DNA of 64,000 nt from Eurosta solidaginis. Its lineage: Eukaryota > Arthropoda > Insecta > Diptera > Tephritidae. The DNA lies in NCBI RefSeq assembly GCF_040869045.1, contig NC_090319.1, forward strand, positions 385,531,601-385,595,600. The letters run 5' to 3'. A program made the position numbers and the translations under genes. Each line of letters opens with the position of its first letter. Within the stretch, counting starts at the first letter, position 1. The notes below the pieces were generated by a model that ran no database searches, had not been told where the DNA came from, and saw nothing but the letters and a program-made list of their open reading frames with translations. Of this stretch, positions 25,430 through 36,664 are shown one piece after another.

Positions 25430-26450
25430 TTATCATTTGGAGACTGACAGAATCCTTATATTTTGCAGTTATTTTCGGAACTGTTTCGGAATTTATTTTA
25501 AGGTTATGTGGGGATTATTTCGGTAGTATTTGTTTGTCTATTCGACCTTAACCACTCATATTTTTTAAAAGGACCAAACTTATATTTCGAATTGCAAGTA
25601 AGTTGGTAGTTTTAGTTAGTTTCGAGCAAGTGTAAAACATATTGGGCCGAATATTGTAAAAACAAATTTTTTGGGAAGAATTGTAATTTTTTTATATTAA
25701 ATTCAGACTGACCTTTTTCTTGAAAAATTAATGGAGTTGATTTGAGACTATTTATCTTTCAACTTTTCTATTACGATACTTATTGAAATAAATTTAGATT
25801 CAAATGTGTTTTAAGTGATATATTAGCTATGGTTTTTTTTTACATCTATAGACGTTTACGCTTAAACTTTATATGGACTGCTAAGCGTCAAACTTTAAAT
25901 ACACCTTTGAAATTGCCGCGCATAAAATTTGTAAAACTAAATTTCAATACGCATTATACTCAGATGTAACTGAAATATGTGTATATGTTTCATCGCTTAA
26001 CTAATTCTATGTATCACCTTTTAAAATGGTGCGTGTCCACTATTCATCGCAGCTGATTCAGCTATATGTTATACACTATGGCCATCAGAGAGTTGTGTCT
26101 CCGATTTTAGGTACACCCTGTTCTCTTGCTAGTTATTTAACCACTGCCGCTAGATGGGTCTCCTAAGCATTAATAACCACTTAAGCGAGAATAAGCGTTT
26201 TTTTACGCGCAAACGTACACGTATACGCTTGTAAAAAAACACGGCTATTATAAACTATCTGCCAGCAGATTATTTTTCTGTAAGTTAAGAGGAAGCGATG
26301 TACAGTTCTTTTACAACAAAATTTATATTTTCAAATACAATCGAACAATGCAGCTATCTCAACTAATACAATCAGTCTTAAATATTCCAACCACTTCTTC
26401 ATAAATTTTCTTAGGTTTCACTTCCTCCCCTCTATACTCGCTTGTGGCTT
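25430..26450. other. No gene recognised
   Basis: Degenerate simple sequence, then a scrap related to the 42068 hairpin near 26132-26165. The final carbonic anhydrase exon would be expected near 26400-26510, but no clear coding end was found. Confidence 0.5.
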
Positions 26451-26512
26451 CAATTTGCTCAACAACTCCCAAAACAGCGGCGAATGCACGGAGGATTCAA
26501 CGATTTTACGTT

Positions 26513-27449
26513 TCATGCGCATAAAAACATTCCGATTACCCTTCGCTTGTAATGCTTTTCTAGCACAGCGCCATGATAATTGGTTAGCTTTTGAAAACGA
26601 CCCATCTGCTGGTGTGTTATTGTTATTGGGTGTGAGAAAACAATCAAAGTCACCGCTTGCGAACAGGGAGGCGTTGTCAATGAACCAGCGTAAGTATAAA
26701 ATTCTTCAACATTCAAATCACTAAATAAAATGGAGAGCATAAAATTTTTTATTTCTGTTGAGCGATTGAATTCAGAGATGGAATCCAAAACATTTAAAAC
26801 CTCCCTTAATCCTTGAAAATCAGATGACGAAGTAGACTGAAAACATAAAAAGAAAAAATTCTTCGACCGTTGCATATTTTGTATTTCGATGCAACAAATG
26901 CATTTCCATTGAGTAATGTTCACTATTAAGCATATGCTCGGAGCCATGGAAGTCATTGGAGCCCCAATGAAAATGTAAGCTTTCCATTATCTAAGTAATA
27001 TTCTCAGTGATTGGACCACCTTTTATGTAAGCGGCATCACTTCGTGTTGTGGGCAGTTGTATGCTCGCTGTATGGCCGTTGTTCTCACTTCTTACTGCTT
27101 TCTTGTATGGCACATCATAATGTATGAAACTTATCAAAGGCATGTCATATGAGATGGTCACCTGGATAAAAAAAACGGTTTTATAATAGTTTATTACGGT
27201 CAAAAATGTACTTAAGCTTTATTGTTTTCATTTTTAAAAAAGTTTCGCAATTTGCGTTCAAGAGTGACTCTGCTTTGCATTGGTTTGCGAAAACAGTTCG
27301 GATTTCTAATTTGACCCCACGAGGTATTCATCTATGTTAATACGAACACACCTCATTTGAATTTAGTTCTATAGGCGATTGCCGATTCAGCCGATATTGC
27401 TGGTAATTGGCATACCATTTCGCTTGATGTTCATAATCAAAATCGGTAC
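26513..27449 (-). pseudogene. Alpha-carbonic anhydrase, at least three exons, probably disrupted
   Basis: This encodes a zinc enzyme fold that interconverts CO2 and bicarbonate. Exon A (27449-27352) follows a TTTTTCAG acceptor, carries RQSPIEL and ends GAG before a GTGTGT donor. Exon B (from 27161) follows TTTATCCAG in the matching phase and carries ENNGHTA, so the proton-shuttle His is kept. It runs into LHFHWG, the first two zinc His, and MEMHLLHRN, the third zinc His, ending readable near 26859. The last exon (26836-26513) follows a pyrimidine-rich tract ending TTTTCAG and holds YTYAGSLTTPPC with the gatekeeper Thr. Two lesions are seen. TAG at 26991-26993 lies in frame between KGGPITENIT and IMESLHFHWG. 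Between 26859 and 26836 only about 22 bases separate the two exons, too few for an intron, and the conserved segment of about 15 residues (usually DGLAV-like) is missing. No signal-peptide exon was found, because repeats occupy the upstream intron. A living gene with assembly errors remains possible. Confidence 0.75.
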
Positions 27450-27473
27450 CTGAAAAATTATACTTTAAAATAG

Positions 27474-28502
27474 CAGACCCGGCAGACGTTGTTCTGCGCT
27501 AAATTTGGCCTATCTGCATATATTTTAATAAGCTTTTTCCGTCTAACTCTACTCTTTTTCCTAAACTTTTTATTCACTCCTCCTCTTTTTCGCTTCATCT
27601 CCGTCTTCGTCTCATTCTTTCTCTTTCTCAGACTACTTCTCTCTTTTCTCTTCTCTCAAGTTTTTCTCCTTCTTCTTCATCTCTTGTTGCCATTCCCAGA
27701 GGGTGGTATGTATTTTGTTCCAGTCCCATTCCGAGTCTCAGTCCCAGTACCACTCCGGGTCTCAGTCTCAGTCCCAGTCCTAGTCCTAATCCCAGTCCCA
27801 GTCCGTCTCTGGTATACTTCCCGGAAAAAAGCATCATAAATACTAATATAGGCAAATTTATATACGAAATTTCAGGCAAATCGAATAGGACGTATGTAAA
27901 TAGGTATGTGGGTATTACTAATTCTTGTCTTAATTTCGGCTTCGCATGCATATTTATCAGTTTTGCCAGGTTGATCCGACTAAATCGAATATCACAATGA
28001 ACTTTAGAGCTCTCAGCAACAGCCTTCATTTGATATCTATAATATAAAAACACATTCTAGGGGTACCCGGGTCCACGTTTTGGGCTATATCTGGAGACCT
28101 TAGCCTCCCAGTTGTATGAAAATTATCATGTACTATAGCACTCATCAACAGCTTTCATTTGATATCCATATTGTACAAACACATTCTAGGGGTACCCGGG
28201 TCCACGTTTTGGCCTATATCTCGAGACCTTAGTCACCCAGGGGTATGAAGATTATCCTGTACTATAGCACTCATCAACAGCTTTCATTTGATATCCATAT
28301 TGTATAAACACATTCTAGGGGTATCCGGGTCCACGTTTTGGCCTATATCTCGAGACCCTACACAAGTAGCGAAAAAAAAGGTAGACGTTGGCCGATTCTC
28401 AGACCTACCAAATATGCTCAAAAAATTTCATGAGAATCGGTTCAGCCATTTCGGAGGAGTTCAGCCTCTAAAACCGTGACAGAAGAATTTTATATATAAG
28501 AT
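27474..28502 (+). mobile_element. Unclassified interspersed repeat, copy A, with 129-bp tandem units
   Basis: It starts GACCCGGCAGACGTTGTTCT, then a CT-rich tract (27530-27690), a CCCAGT/CTCAGT hexamer tract (27718-27810) and three 129-bp tandem units (CACATTCTAG at 28051, 28180, 28309). It ends GAGAATCGGTTCAGCCATTT then TTTTATATATAAGATT. It lies in the intron or flank of the carbonic anhydrase remnant. It could be a Helentron relative. Confidence 0.65.
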
Positions 28503-29246
28503 TTCTAATTGCTGTTTTTATGTACGGGTACCTTTTTTGCTCTTATTTGGAATCCAAATCTATAAATAAAGTTTTAGTTTTAAAGATGGGGATTTGTGTT
28601 ATTAGCAAGCTTTCGGCATTATTAGTCGTTATGCTTTTGTTTAGCAATATTTTATTAAAATAATTTGTTAAAAATAAACGATTGTGAGCACACAAATAAA
28701 TCTATTTGTACTATGGCAGTATTGTGAATTTTTGATTAGAACTAACACTGAATTACCGGCAGTTGCAAACATTCGCCAGATGGCAGCGCAAGCGCATGCA
28801 AGTTTATAGATGTCTGATTGATAACCGGCAGTTGTTAATAGTTGTTTGATTGATAGAACAGCTGATTTCTGTTGATATTTGATATGATACTTTTATGTTT
28901 TTTGCGCAAGATGCGCATGGGTCCGGCTCCTACCTTAAATTTTTGTTTTAATCAAATTAACAAAATTACAACTCTAAACAAAAAATACGTAAGCGTGGTA
29001 ATGATGTTCCTTTGGATCTTAATAAAGAGCGAACATTAGATAGATATTGGAAAATCTTGTCGAATAAAACCAACGGCAAAATATTATTTCGAACGGAATG
29101 AAACTTTCACAAAAATGCTTTCAAAAACTTAACTTCTATTATTGCCTGAGTATTGTTCAGATCGAACTTGCGCCTTTTTCCACAACAGTTATGATTTTCA
29201 CTTTTTATTTTATTAAATACAAAATATATTTTATAGGATACTAGAA

Positions 29247-30121
29247 GACCCGGCAGACGTTGTCCTGCCCTAAATTTGTCCTATCTGCATATATTTTAAT
29301 AAGATTTTTCCGTTTGACTCTGCCCTCCCCCCTCTTCACTTTTTCCTAATCCTTTTATTCACTCTTCCCTCCGTATTTTTCGCTTCATCTATCTCCATCT
29401 TCGTCTCATTCTATCTCTTTCTCAATCTCCTTCTCTCTTTTCTCTTCTGTCAATTTCTTCTCATTTTTCTGCATCCCTTATTGCCTGTCCCAGAGGGTGG
29501 TATGTATTTTATTCCAGTCCCACTCCGAGTCTCAGTCCCAGTCCTAATCCTAGTCCCAGTCCGTTTCTGGAAAATATATTACTCTGTACTAAAGCACTCA
29601 TCAACAGCTTTCATTTGATATCCATATTATATAAACACTGTCTAGGCATTCACTGGCCCACGTTTTGACCTATATCTCGAGACCCTAGTCACCCAGGGGT
29701 ATGAAAATTAACCTCTACACAACTAAAGACTCGCCTGAATTAAAAAAAATGTCATAGTACCTCTAAATCACGGGCCCCCTCATAAACTCCCCCCCCCCCC
29801 CCCCCCCTCTCGTCGGGCCTGGTGATGTGCTATACTTGATATCATTCGCTATAATATTTTTTATTGATAAGCAATTACACGAAATTATATCCGCACCACC
29901 TGAAAATATGAGTGCTACTGCGTATACGTAACATTTTATTATTACGTATAAACAAATAAAAAAAAGTGCAATAAAATAATATTGCGACTATAAACTGAGA
30001 TATAACCTATTCTGTCTCTCAAGTTAGGTCACACTACATACGGGGTGCAAAACAAATTCAAAATCGGTTCAGTATTTTAGGCCAAAAATGGTGTGATACG
30101 TGTTTTTTATATATTAAGATT
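29247..30121 (+). mobile_element. Unclassified interspersed repeat, copy B
   Basis: It starts GACCCGGCAGACGTTGTCCT like copy A, with the same CT-rich and CCCAGT tracts. It has one 129-type unit near 29585-29710, a C homopolymer (about 29789-29806) and a GTTTTTTATATATTAAGATT end. Confidence 0.6.
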
Positions 30122-30591
30122 TACCGTGTATCCCCTTAAAAATTCAGATTACACAAATCACTAAAACAAAAGCATTAGACGTTTTCACTCAATTCAAAAA
30201 TTGATATAGCTGGATGATTTTTATATATGTAGATGTGTATGTACAACCGTGGCTTGTTACGGTAACGCTGAGTACTAAATTAGAAATGGAAAATTAACGA
30301 TCATTGCTCAACAGTTTTATAAGGATATGTCAATAGCTATCAACATTGCGCCATAAAATTGTGAAATTATTTACTAAAATATTTGCGATCAAATTACCTA
30401 TATTTGATGATAATTAGCTTAAGATTACGTTAATTATCTACCAGCAAAAGTATTGTCTGTCTGTTTTGAAAAATTGTAATTTTTACAGACGTCTGGAAAT
30501 ATAATTTTTATATGCCTCTCCGGTTATTTACCGCATCTTTTTTTGTGTGGGGCACCATATTTATTTATGTTTGTTTATGGAAAGGTACTCC

Positions 30592-30701
30592 GGGGGCTGT
30601 ATGCAGTAAGTGTGAGTTTTGAAATAAACATTTTTCTTTCATAAAAATTATATGAAGAAAAAGCGTACATTTTAAAACTCACACTTACTGAATCTACCCC
30701 C
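30592..30701. repeat. Short inverted repeat (about 110 bp, MITE-like)
   Basis: CAGTAAGTGTGAGTTTT on the left pairs with AAAACTCACACTTACTG on the right, bounded by GGGGG and CCCCC. The loop is AT-rich. Confidence 0.7.
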
Positions 30702-30816
30702 ATGCTCAGAAAGTTCTCACAATATTAACTTCACACTCAACGCACATAACACAACACAAAAGGGTATGTTTTGCGAATTTCATAAAGGTGTTGCCTTTTG
30801 AATTCTTCCAAGGCGA

Positions 30817-31208
30817 ATTCAGTACCAGGTGTTGTTATCTCATCAGCTGATTGCTTCTTCTTGCTATTTTCAATACAACGTTTTGGTACAACATTGTGTC
30901 AATTTATCGAAATCAATTTAACATTTCTTTTGACTTGACATTCTTCTATGTGGCGAATTGGATTGAATTTGCTTTGGCCTCACCTTGTATGGATTCGTCT
31001 TGAATTCCTCATACATCTAAGACAAGGCGAATCTATACAAGGTGATGGCAAAGCAAATTCAATCCAATTCGCCGTGCAGAAGAATGTAAGGCAAAAGAAA
31101 ATTTTCATTAATTTCGACTAACTGACATATTGCTGTACAAGGCGTTGAATGGAAAATAATCAAGAAGAAGCAATCAGCTGTTGGGATGACAACACCTGGT
31201 ACTGAATA
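30817..31208. mobile_element. Long hairpin / foldback MITE (about 390 bp)
   Basis: The arms are about 190 bases each. The left starts ATTCAGTACCAGGTGTTGTT and the right ends CAACACCTGGTACTGAAT. Inner arms pair CGAATTGGATTGAATTTGCT with its inverse at about 31052-31071, around a loop of about 20 bases near 31003-31022. If transcribed, it would make a long double-stranded RNA. Confidence 0.8.
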
Positions 31209-31219
31209 TACGCTTTGCA

Positions 31220-33680
31220 TATAAGACAATAATAATAATCGCAACTCATAAAGCGTAGACGTCATATAAAATAACAAACTGTGTCACAATATTATACCAT
31301 AAAAAATTTATTAATTTATCATTTTATCGCAATTGCTTACGTAAATAGCAATTAGCAATAACTGCTGCCAAATTCGTAATTGAGATTTATTATTTGTTGT
31401 AAATAAATTCCATTTAAAACAATCGCGAAAATATTGACGGTTAGGTGGTTGTATGTATGACGATCAATACCCTGCAAAAATCGCGAGTACTCCAAAATTA
31501 ACCCTAATTCATACAAAACATATGGAGTAATCCAGTATGACACAAGTGGACCGCATGATCCAACGATCTTTGCAGGGTATTTCCACAGGTAAACAATAGA
31601 CACTGGGGGCGTATGGTTCTTGATATCGCAGTTGGTTTTATCATTGTAAGGCAGCTGTCCCATATGAGTGAAATGAAAGAAACATATGTATATAGTATGA
31701 AGACAGCGCAAAATAATAGGATTCTTTTATCACATTTAACTATTTTTATTGGTTTCTTGGGATGATTAAAGGAAAACAAAGTACATAATAATTTTTTACC
31801 CCATAGAAATGGATAGTTCGGAATATCTTGGTAAGATTACCTGATTACGTGAAAGATTCGAATCTCCCACGTAATCGCCAATGGAAAATTGAACTCAGTG
31901 AAAGGAAAAGTTAAAAAATATGAAAGATTTTAATAAATATATTCGAGTAAGGCTTTTATTGAATTCAAGAACAATGAGGTAACAATTAAATTGTGTTTCG
32001 AATTAATATATTCAAACAATGGTTTTAATGATTTAAATAATAAGCATTTAACAATAAATTGTGTTTCGGATAAATATTCCCTTACCTTGACGCTGGATGG
32101 ATAGAATTGCTCCCGTTGACGGCCGTGAACCAAGAAAAAGAAATCAATTGCAAAAAGGCGCTGAACCCTCAGTACAAGAGCCCTCGTTAAGTTTCCCCTT
32201 AACAAGGCTCCGGTGCTAAAAGCTCATAGCGGCAAACACAAATTCGTGTTCGTGTTAGTGCATACATATATTAAAGCGAAACTATTGGTCTACAGGCAGA
32301 AATAGGTATGCGGATTGATTTACGAGGGTGGGCCGAAATATTTAGGTCTCGGACCTAAATATTACCCGTTACGTTACGTTATTATTACCCATTAATCTGT
32401 TTATAAGATTCAAGCTAATTTAGCGTCAATTGAATAACAATATAATTTAGTATAGAAATTTAGGATAATGGTATAACTGTCAAAATATAAGCAGCCCAGG
32501 TGTTTTTGAAATTGCATCACGCAATGCACTTCTGCAATACTCCCACACAGATCTATAGCCATGTAACTCGCCAGGAAAAGGCAGGAAACGTGTTTTATAA
32601 TATAAACCTAGTCCTATAAAGATACTTACGGTATCATGGAGATGAAAAATTTATGTCTTGGAGATGAAAAATTTAGGTTGGCAAAGGTTTTCTTAATAAT
32701 GTTCCAGAAAATTTAAAGTATATCTCGGTTTCTAGATAACGTAACTGGTAATCAACAACAGATTTAAGTATTTTAGTTATCTCTAAATTCAATATTCAGA
32801 CGTTTAACATCTGTTTACTGCCAAGAAGTCTATCACCTGACACAAGGTCTAGATAGGAAATTGTTGGGCGTCCAACCCACATACCACCAATTACTTATTT
32901 TGCTATAAAAACTCAAATCCAAATTGTGATATCCGTACGTTTGCAATATTAACTTCAGTTATTTGTTTTATTGCATTATGGAACGGTCCATATTTTTCAA
33001 ACTTCATTTTCGAACCTATTGATTTATTCTGCCTTGATTGGCTTAAGTCATAACAATCTACCGTTATATGACCATAGTCGTATAGATAACCGAGGAGAAA
33101 AGAAATTATGTGAACACCATTGAAAAGACTTAATTTACTTTCTCAGCGAAAACTGAGCGAAAAACTTGTTGACTATATACTCGTCTCGTTAAGTTATTAA
33201 TAAACTCACTTGAATCTTTTTGCAATACATTCAGTTTAATTATCATGCATTAATCAATAAACGACCCTCAATGAATATCTATGTATTATATAAAATTCTT
33301 ATATTTTACTAGTATCCTTATTTTTTCCATTAATGATTCCATGAGTAGTGGCACGCGCTTATTCATTCAATCGTGCTCCTTCAAATAATTTTCATCCAGT
33401 TCAACGATGAATAGGAAACGCAAACTTTTCAATACGTCTGAGTTATTTTAAAGGATGATTCAACTCCGTAGGTGAATAGTTCTTAGCTCACGCAATGTTA
33501 TTAAGTGCAGCTGTTCTCATAAAAACCTTACAAATGCGAAAGGTATTTTAAATTACATACTAACAGTCAGAATTATGAGCCAGAGAACATTATGAAAATA
33601 TTCTAGTTTACGACAACTGACGCCAATTGGAAACCCCAAGACAGTTCGAGTTGACCTGCACTTTTCCCTCTTAATTCAAT
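31220..33680. other. No gene recognised
   Basis: Minus-strand frames at 31352-32205 have no recognisable domain. The only structure seen is the 32337 palindrome. Confidence 0.5.
32337..32363. repeat. Perfect 12-bp-arm palindrome
   Basis: AATATTTAGGTC, a loop of TCG, then GACCTAAATATT. Confidence 0.85.
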
Positions 33681-33689
33681 GAAGATCTT

Positions 33690-33870
33690 AGCGGTGTGCC
33701 TATGGGAGGTGGTTTGGCAATCACTCTAAGCGTATTTCTACCATCAAAAGCTTCTCAGCGATCCCGTCCTACTAAGATGTGAGAAAAATTAAAAGGTATC
33801 ACGGCGCCAATTTAAAGCGATGCTTGGCCTTAATCTCTTCGAAAGTATATCGCACTTTGTATTTATTTAT
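33690..33870 (+). repeat. SINE body remnant
   Basis: TGCCTATGGGAGGTGGTTTG, CGTATTTCTACCATCAAAAG, CTTCTCAGCGATCCCGTC and TGGCCTTAATCTCTTCG match the 57368-type SINE body without its head. Confidence 0.5.
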
Positions 33871-34922
33871 TTTATGTTCATATCTATGAAAGGCTCATAA
33901 AGAGGGCTGTTCAAAAATTTTTACATTGAAGTGCAAGTCACATTACATATACAAAATTATATGTACACTGACATTTTTTTAAATTGCAAGGTTTAAAGAA
34001 TTTTGATGTTCCCCTTAATGAATAAATTTTTAATTGAAATTTTTCACAGTGCTACAATATTTTTTAAAAACCGTAAATTTGGATATCATAACGAGGTGCC
34101 TTGGCTTCATATAAGTGCTTTTTCCTTGCACTTTTATATGAAATTCAGGCACTTTCATATGAATCGAATTTACATATGTATATGTGAGGGCATATGGGAG
34201 TGCTATGAAATTTTTTTTATATTCAAAGTGTGAATATGTATCTGTGCCTATTCTTCGTCTCCCTCGCAATGTAGCAATAAAGAGAAGTGCTACCGCCATC
34301 AACTAATCTCGTTCGAGCTCGCCATTATGATTCCTGCAGGTCATGCGCTGGATATTCTTGTAGAATTCTGGAATTTTTCCTTACAGTCAGCATCCGAAAC
34401 TTCTCACACTCATCCTTTCTCCCTCATGTTTCAATTTCTAAGTAGGCGTTCCTCTTCGCGTTGAGATAGCGCTCTTATACAAGGCGTTGCTGTCCTTCGC
34501 TGAGGTAGCGGGACATTTCTAATCGTACCAGTTGTTTTTGAAACTTCGCTGGTAGCCGACGGTGTCAGCAGCTGAGTTAAGTAATGAGAGAGAATTATGC
34601 ATCCACTGCAAGGCTACATTATCATTTCTAATTTCTTTCCATGAGCAAGTTTGAGTACCGAGCTTCTGTTTGTTTCGTGAGTAGCATTTCGATAGCAAAA
34701 CTAGGCACATATTTTTTTCGCTACTCAGAGGCGTGTGTGGGAAAATCAATGCATTCGTTGAGAGATATTATATCGGGGAGACTGAATTTGAATTGCTTTT
34801 ATTCGAATAGCGGCGAAGTCTCTTATCCAAAAGAAAAGCATAGCAATGGCTTCATTTTGGGCTTCCGCTGGGGAAGATATCGCAAGGCTCTACTGTCCTG
34901 CTGGCTTGCCCATTCTATCATA

Positions 34923-35150
34923 GTTGTTGTTGTAGAGATAAAGATCCCGTTCGTTCAGAACAAGCACCATAAATGTAACAGTGCGATTATTTTTGAAACG
35001 ATTGCACATGACCACGTTAAACTTTCTAGGCTATACCGCCTTTCCACCGTCTAATTCCATAAGGAACTTGGGATTACCAGAACATCGCTTGATATGTATA
35101 CGATTCATTTGTTGCATGAGTTTCTTCGAGTGGGTTAGGTTGACAATTGA
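34923..35150 (-). repeat. AAC-tailed SINE-like repeat, diverged
   Basis: AGTTGTTGTTGTAGAGATAA, CTAGGCTATACCGCC, TTCCATAAGGAACTTGGGA and GGTTGACAATTGAC follow the order of the 38946 copy. The open frame on minus at 35031-35519 runs through it. Confidence 0.5.
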
Positions 35151-35565
35151 CTTGCGGATGCTAAGAAGCTGTGAAGCTGTAAAATTTTGTTTTGCGATTA
35201 TCAACTCTGGGAATCCCCCCGTCTGTCGTGCTTTCTGTATCGCGATGATGTCTGTATTTACCTTTTCAAGAACATCAACTTCTCCCGTTATAGTCCGCTT
35301 TTTCCAGATATATTTCTCAAAACGTTTGCTCTGCTGGCTATCAGAAAACAAAAATAGATTTAATCCGAGAACTAGGTAATCTTTAATTGGTAGGGTAGGT
35401 TTTTTAATTATGCAACACAAAATATTCAGTAAGTTATTTTTTTCTAATTTATACGCCAAATTAAACAGATTCACGTTCAGCAAAGTAATTTTTAACCAAA
35501 ACCAAGAAAAAAAAAACAATATACTCTTCGCAATAGTTTCAATTTATTCGAACCGTCGACCACTC

Positions 35566-36402
35566 TCATTCTATGTCCTCGTTTTCTTCCGGTATTGTTT
35601 CGACTTTGCTATGACGTGGCGGTAGAAATGCATTTATATCAAAGTCTTCTGGTAAACCCGTAGTAACAATCGTTGATTTCTCTGGCCTTTGCAAAATTTT
35701 CCGTTCATACGAGGCTAATTGCTCTGCAGTCATATTTCTCATTCTGATAATTTCTGAAAATTTTTCTTTTGCTCTACGCTGTTTTGCCTGCGAACGTTTC
35801 AAACGGTAGAAGTCCTCGCGCTCATATTCATCTAACTCATCACGTATGTATGTGACGGTGTTTTGATAACGTGGCAACACCACATATTCCAATGCATTGA
35901 CTCGCATATTATTTTGGTGGACTCCATCGATGAGTACGTGTACTGAGTATTCCAGTGATGCGAGTGTGACGAGTGTTCGTACTGCATCTTGAAATCTGGC
36001 CCGTACTACTTCGACCTGCTCGCCGCCACGTGATAAACCGGTTAGAGGGAAACTGCCGGGTTCTTCTACATACAACTCGAATTGCGGCAACAACAAACCG
36101 GCTACTTTCGTATTTTTTATGCGCATATAAATGTCTGCTTTATCGATTTTCAAAAGTTCGCATGTTCTAAGGTCAGCATCGAGAAAATTCGCTTTTGCCA
36201 TGGAGAAAAGTGCTTTGGCCATTACTTCATCGACCACTTTCTTGGCTACATTCAGTTTAGCGGTTAATTCTCGTAGTTTCAGTTCGAGTGCATCGCGTTT
36301 GCGCTTGAGCAGATTGAGTCCACGTGTCGCAGCCACAATTCGTTGTTTCATGAGAACGAGATTGGCACGAGAAGGAAAAATGTTGATTCGATCCGCTGTC
36401 AT
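35566..36402 (-). CDS. V-type proton ATPase subunit D-like protein (divergent, intronless paralog)
   Basis: A complete 278-residue frame. Subunit D belongs to the central stalk of the V1 sector, which couples ATP hydrolysis to rotation of the membrane ring in the proton pump. Family hallmarks are visible in order: IFPSR near residues 8-12, a long amino-terminal helix rich in K, R and L (about 13-65), GLSRGGEQ at 122-129, RVNALEYVVLPR at 167-178 and ELDEYEREDFYRLKR at 189-203, which begins the second coiled-coil arm. The canonical fly protein is about 246-250 residues; this one adds an acidic tail (about 244-278, ending EENEDIE). The frame has no intron and no internal stop. AATAAA on the same strand lies at 35543-35548, 18 bases past the stop, so the 3' UTR is probably short. 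Divergence plus lack of introns resembles the testis-biased Vha36-2 and Vha36-3 copies of Drosophila, but orthology is not shown, so no symbol is given. Neighbours on both sides are only repeats. Confidence 0.9.
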   Translation of the reverse strand: MTADRINIFPSRANLVLMKQRIVAATRGLNLLKRKRDALELKLRELTAKLNVAKKVVDEVMAKALFSMAKANFLDADLRTCELLKIDKADIYMRIKNTKVAGLLLPQFELYVEEPGSFPLTGLSRGGEQVEVVRARFQDAVRTLVTLASLEYSVHVLIDGVHQNNMRVNALEYVVLPRYQNTVTYIRDELDEYEREDFYRLKRSQAKQRRAKEKFSEIIRMRNMTAEQLASYERKILQRPEKSTIVTTGLPEDFDINAFLPPRHSKVETIPEENEDIE

Positions 36403-36664
36403 TCTTTTTTTGTAATATTTTATGAAATGTTCAGTTGATGCGAAATCATTGAGTTCCTTTCTGAACGTGTAAATATTGATGCGTCATTTAATTTTTGTGC
36501 TCAAAAGTTCACAATGAAATAAAAAATAAAATTGTTGCTTCGAAATTCGATAAACAAAAATGAAACGATTTTTTGTTGACTTCTTAATCGTGCCACAATG
36601 GCCGGCTGATAGACAAGAGCCTAATTTATCTTTATATTTTTTTATGGGTTGGGATGAAGAATTT

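Noticed and set aside
34003..34302. Frames on both strands of about 76-90 codons
   Set aside because: They are mirror frames of each other with no motif.
35031..35519. 162-codon minus frame just downstream of the V-ATPase gene
   Set aside because: It runs through an AAC-tailed SINE copy and AT-rich flank, matches no family, and a plus-strand frame overlaps it. I cannot support a gene.
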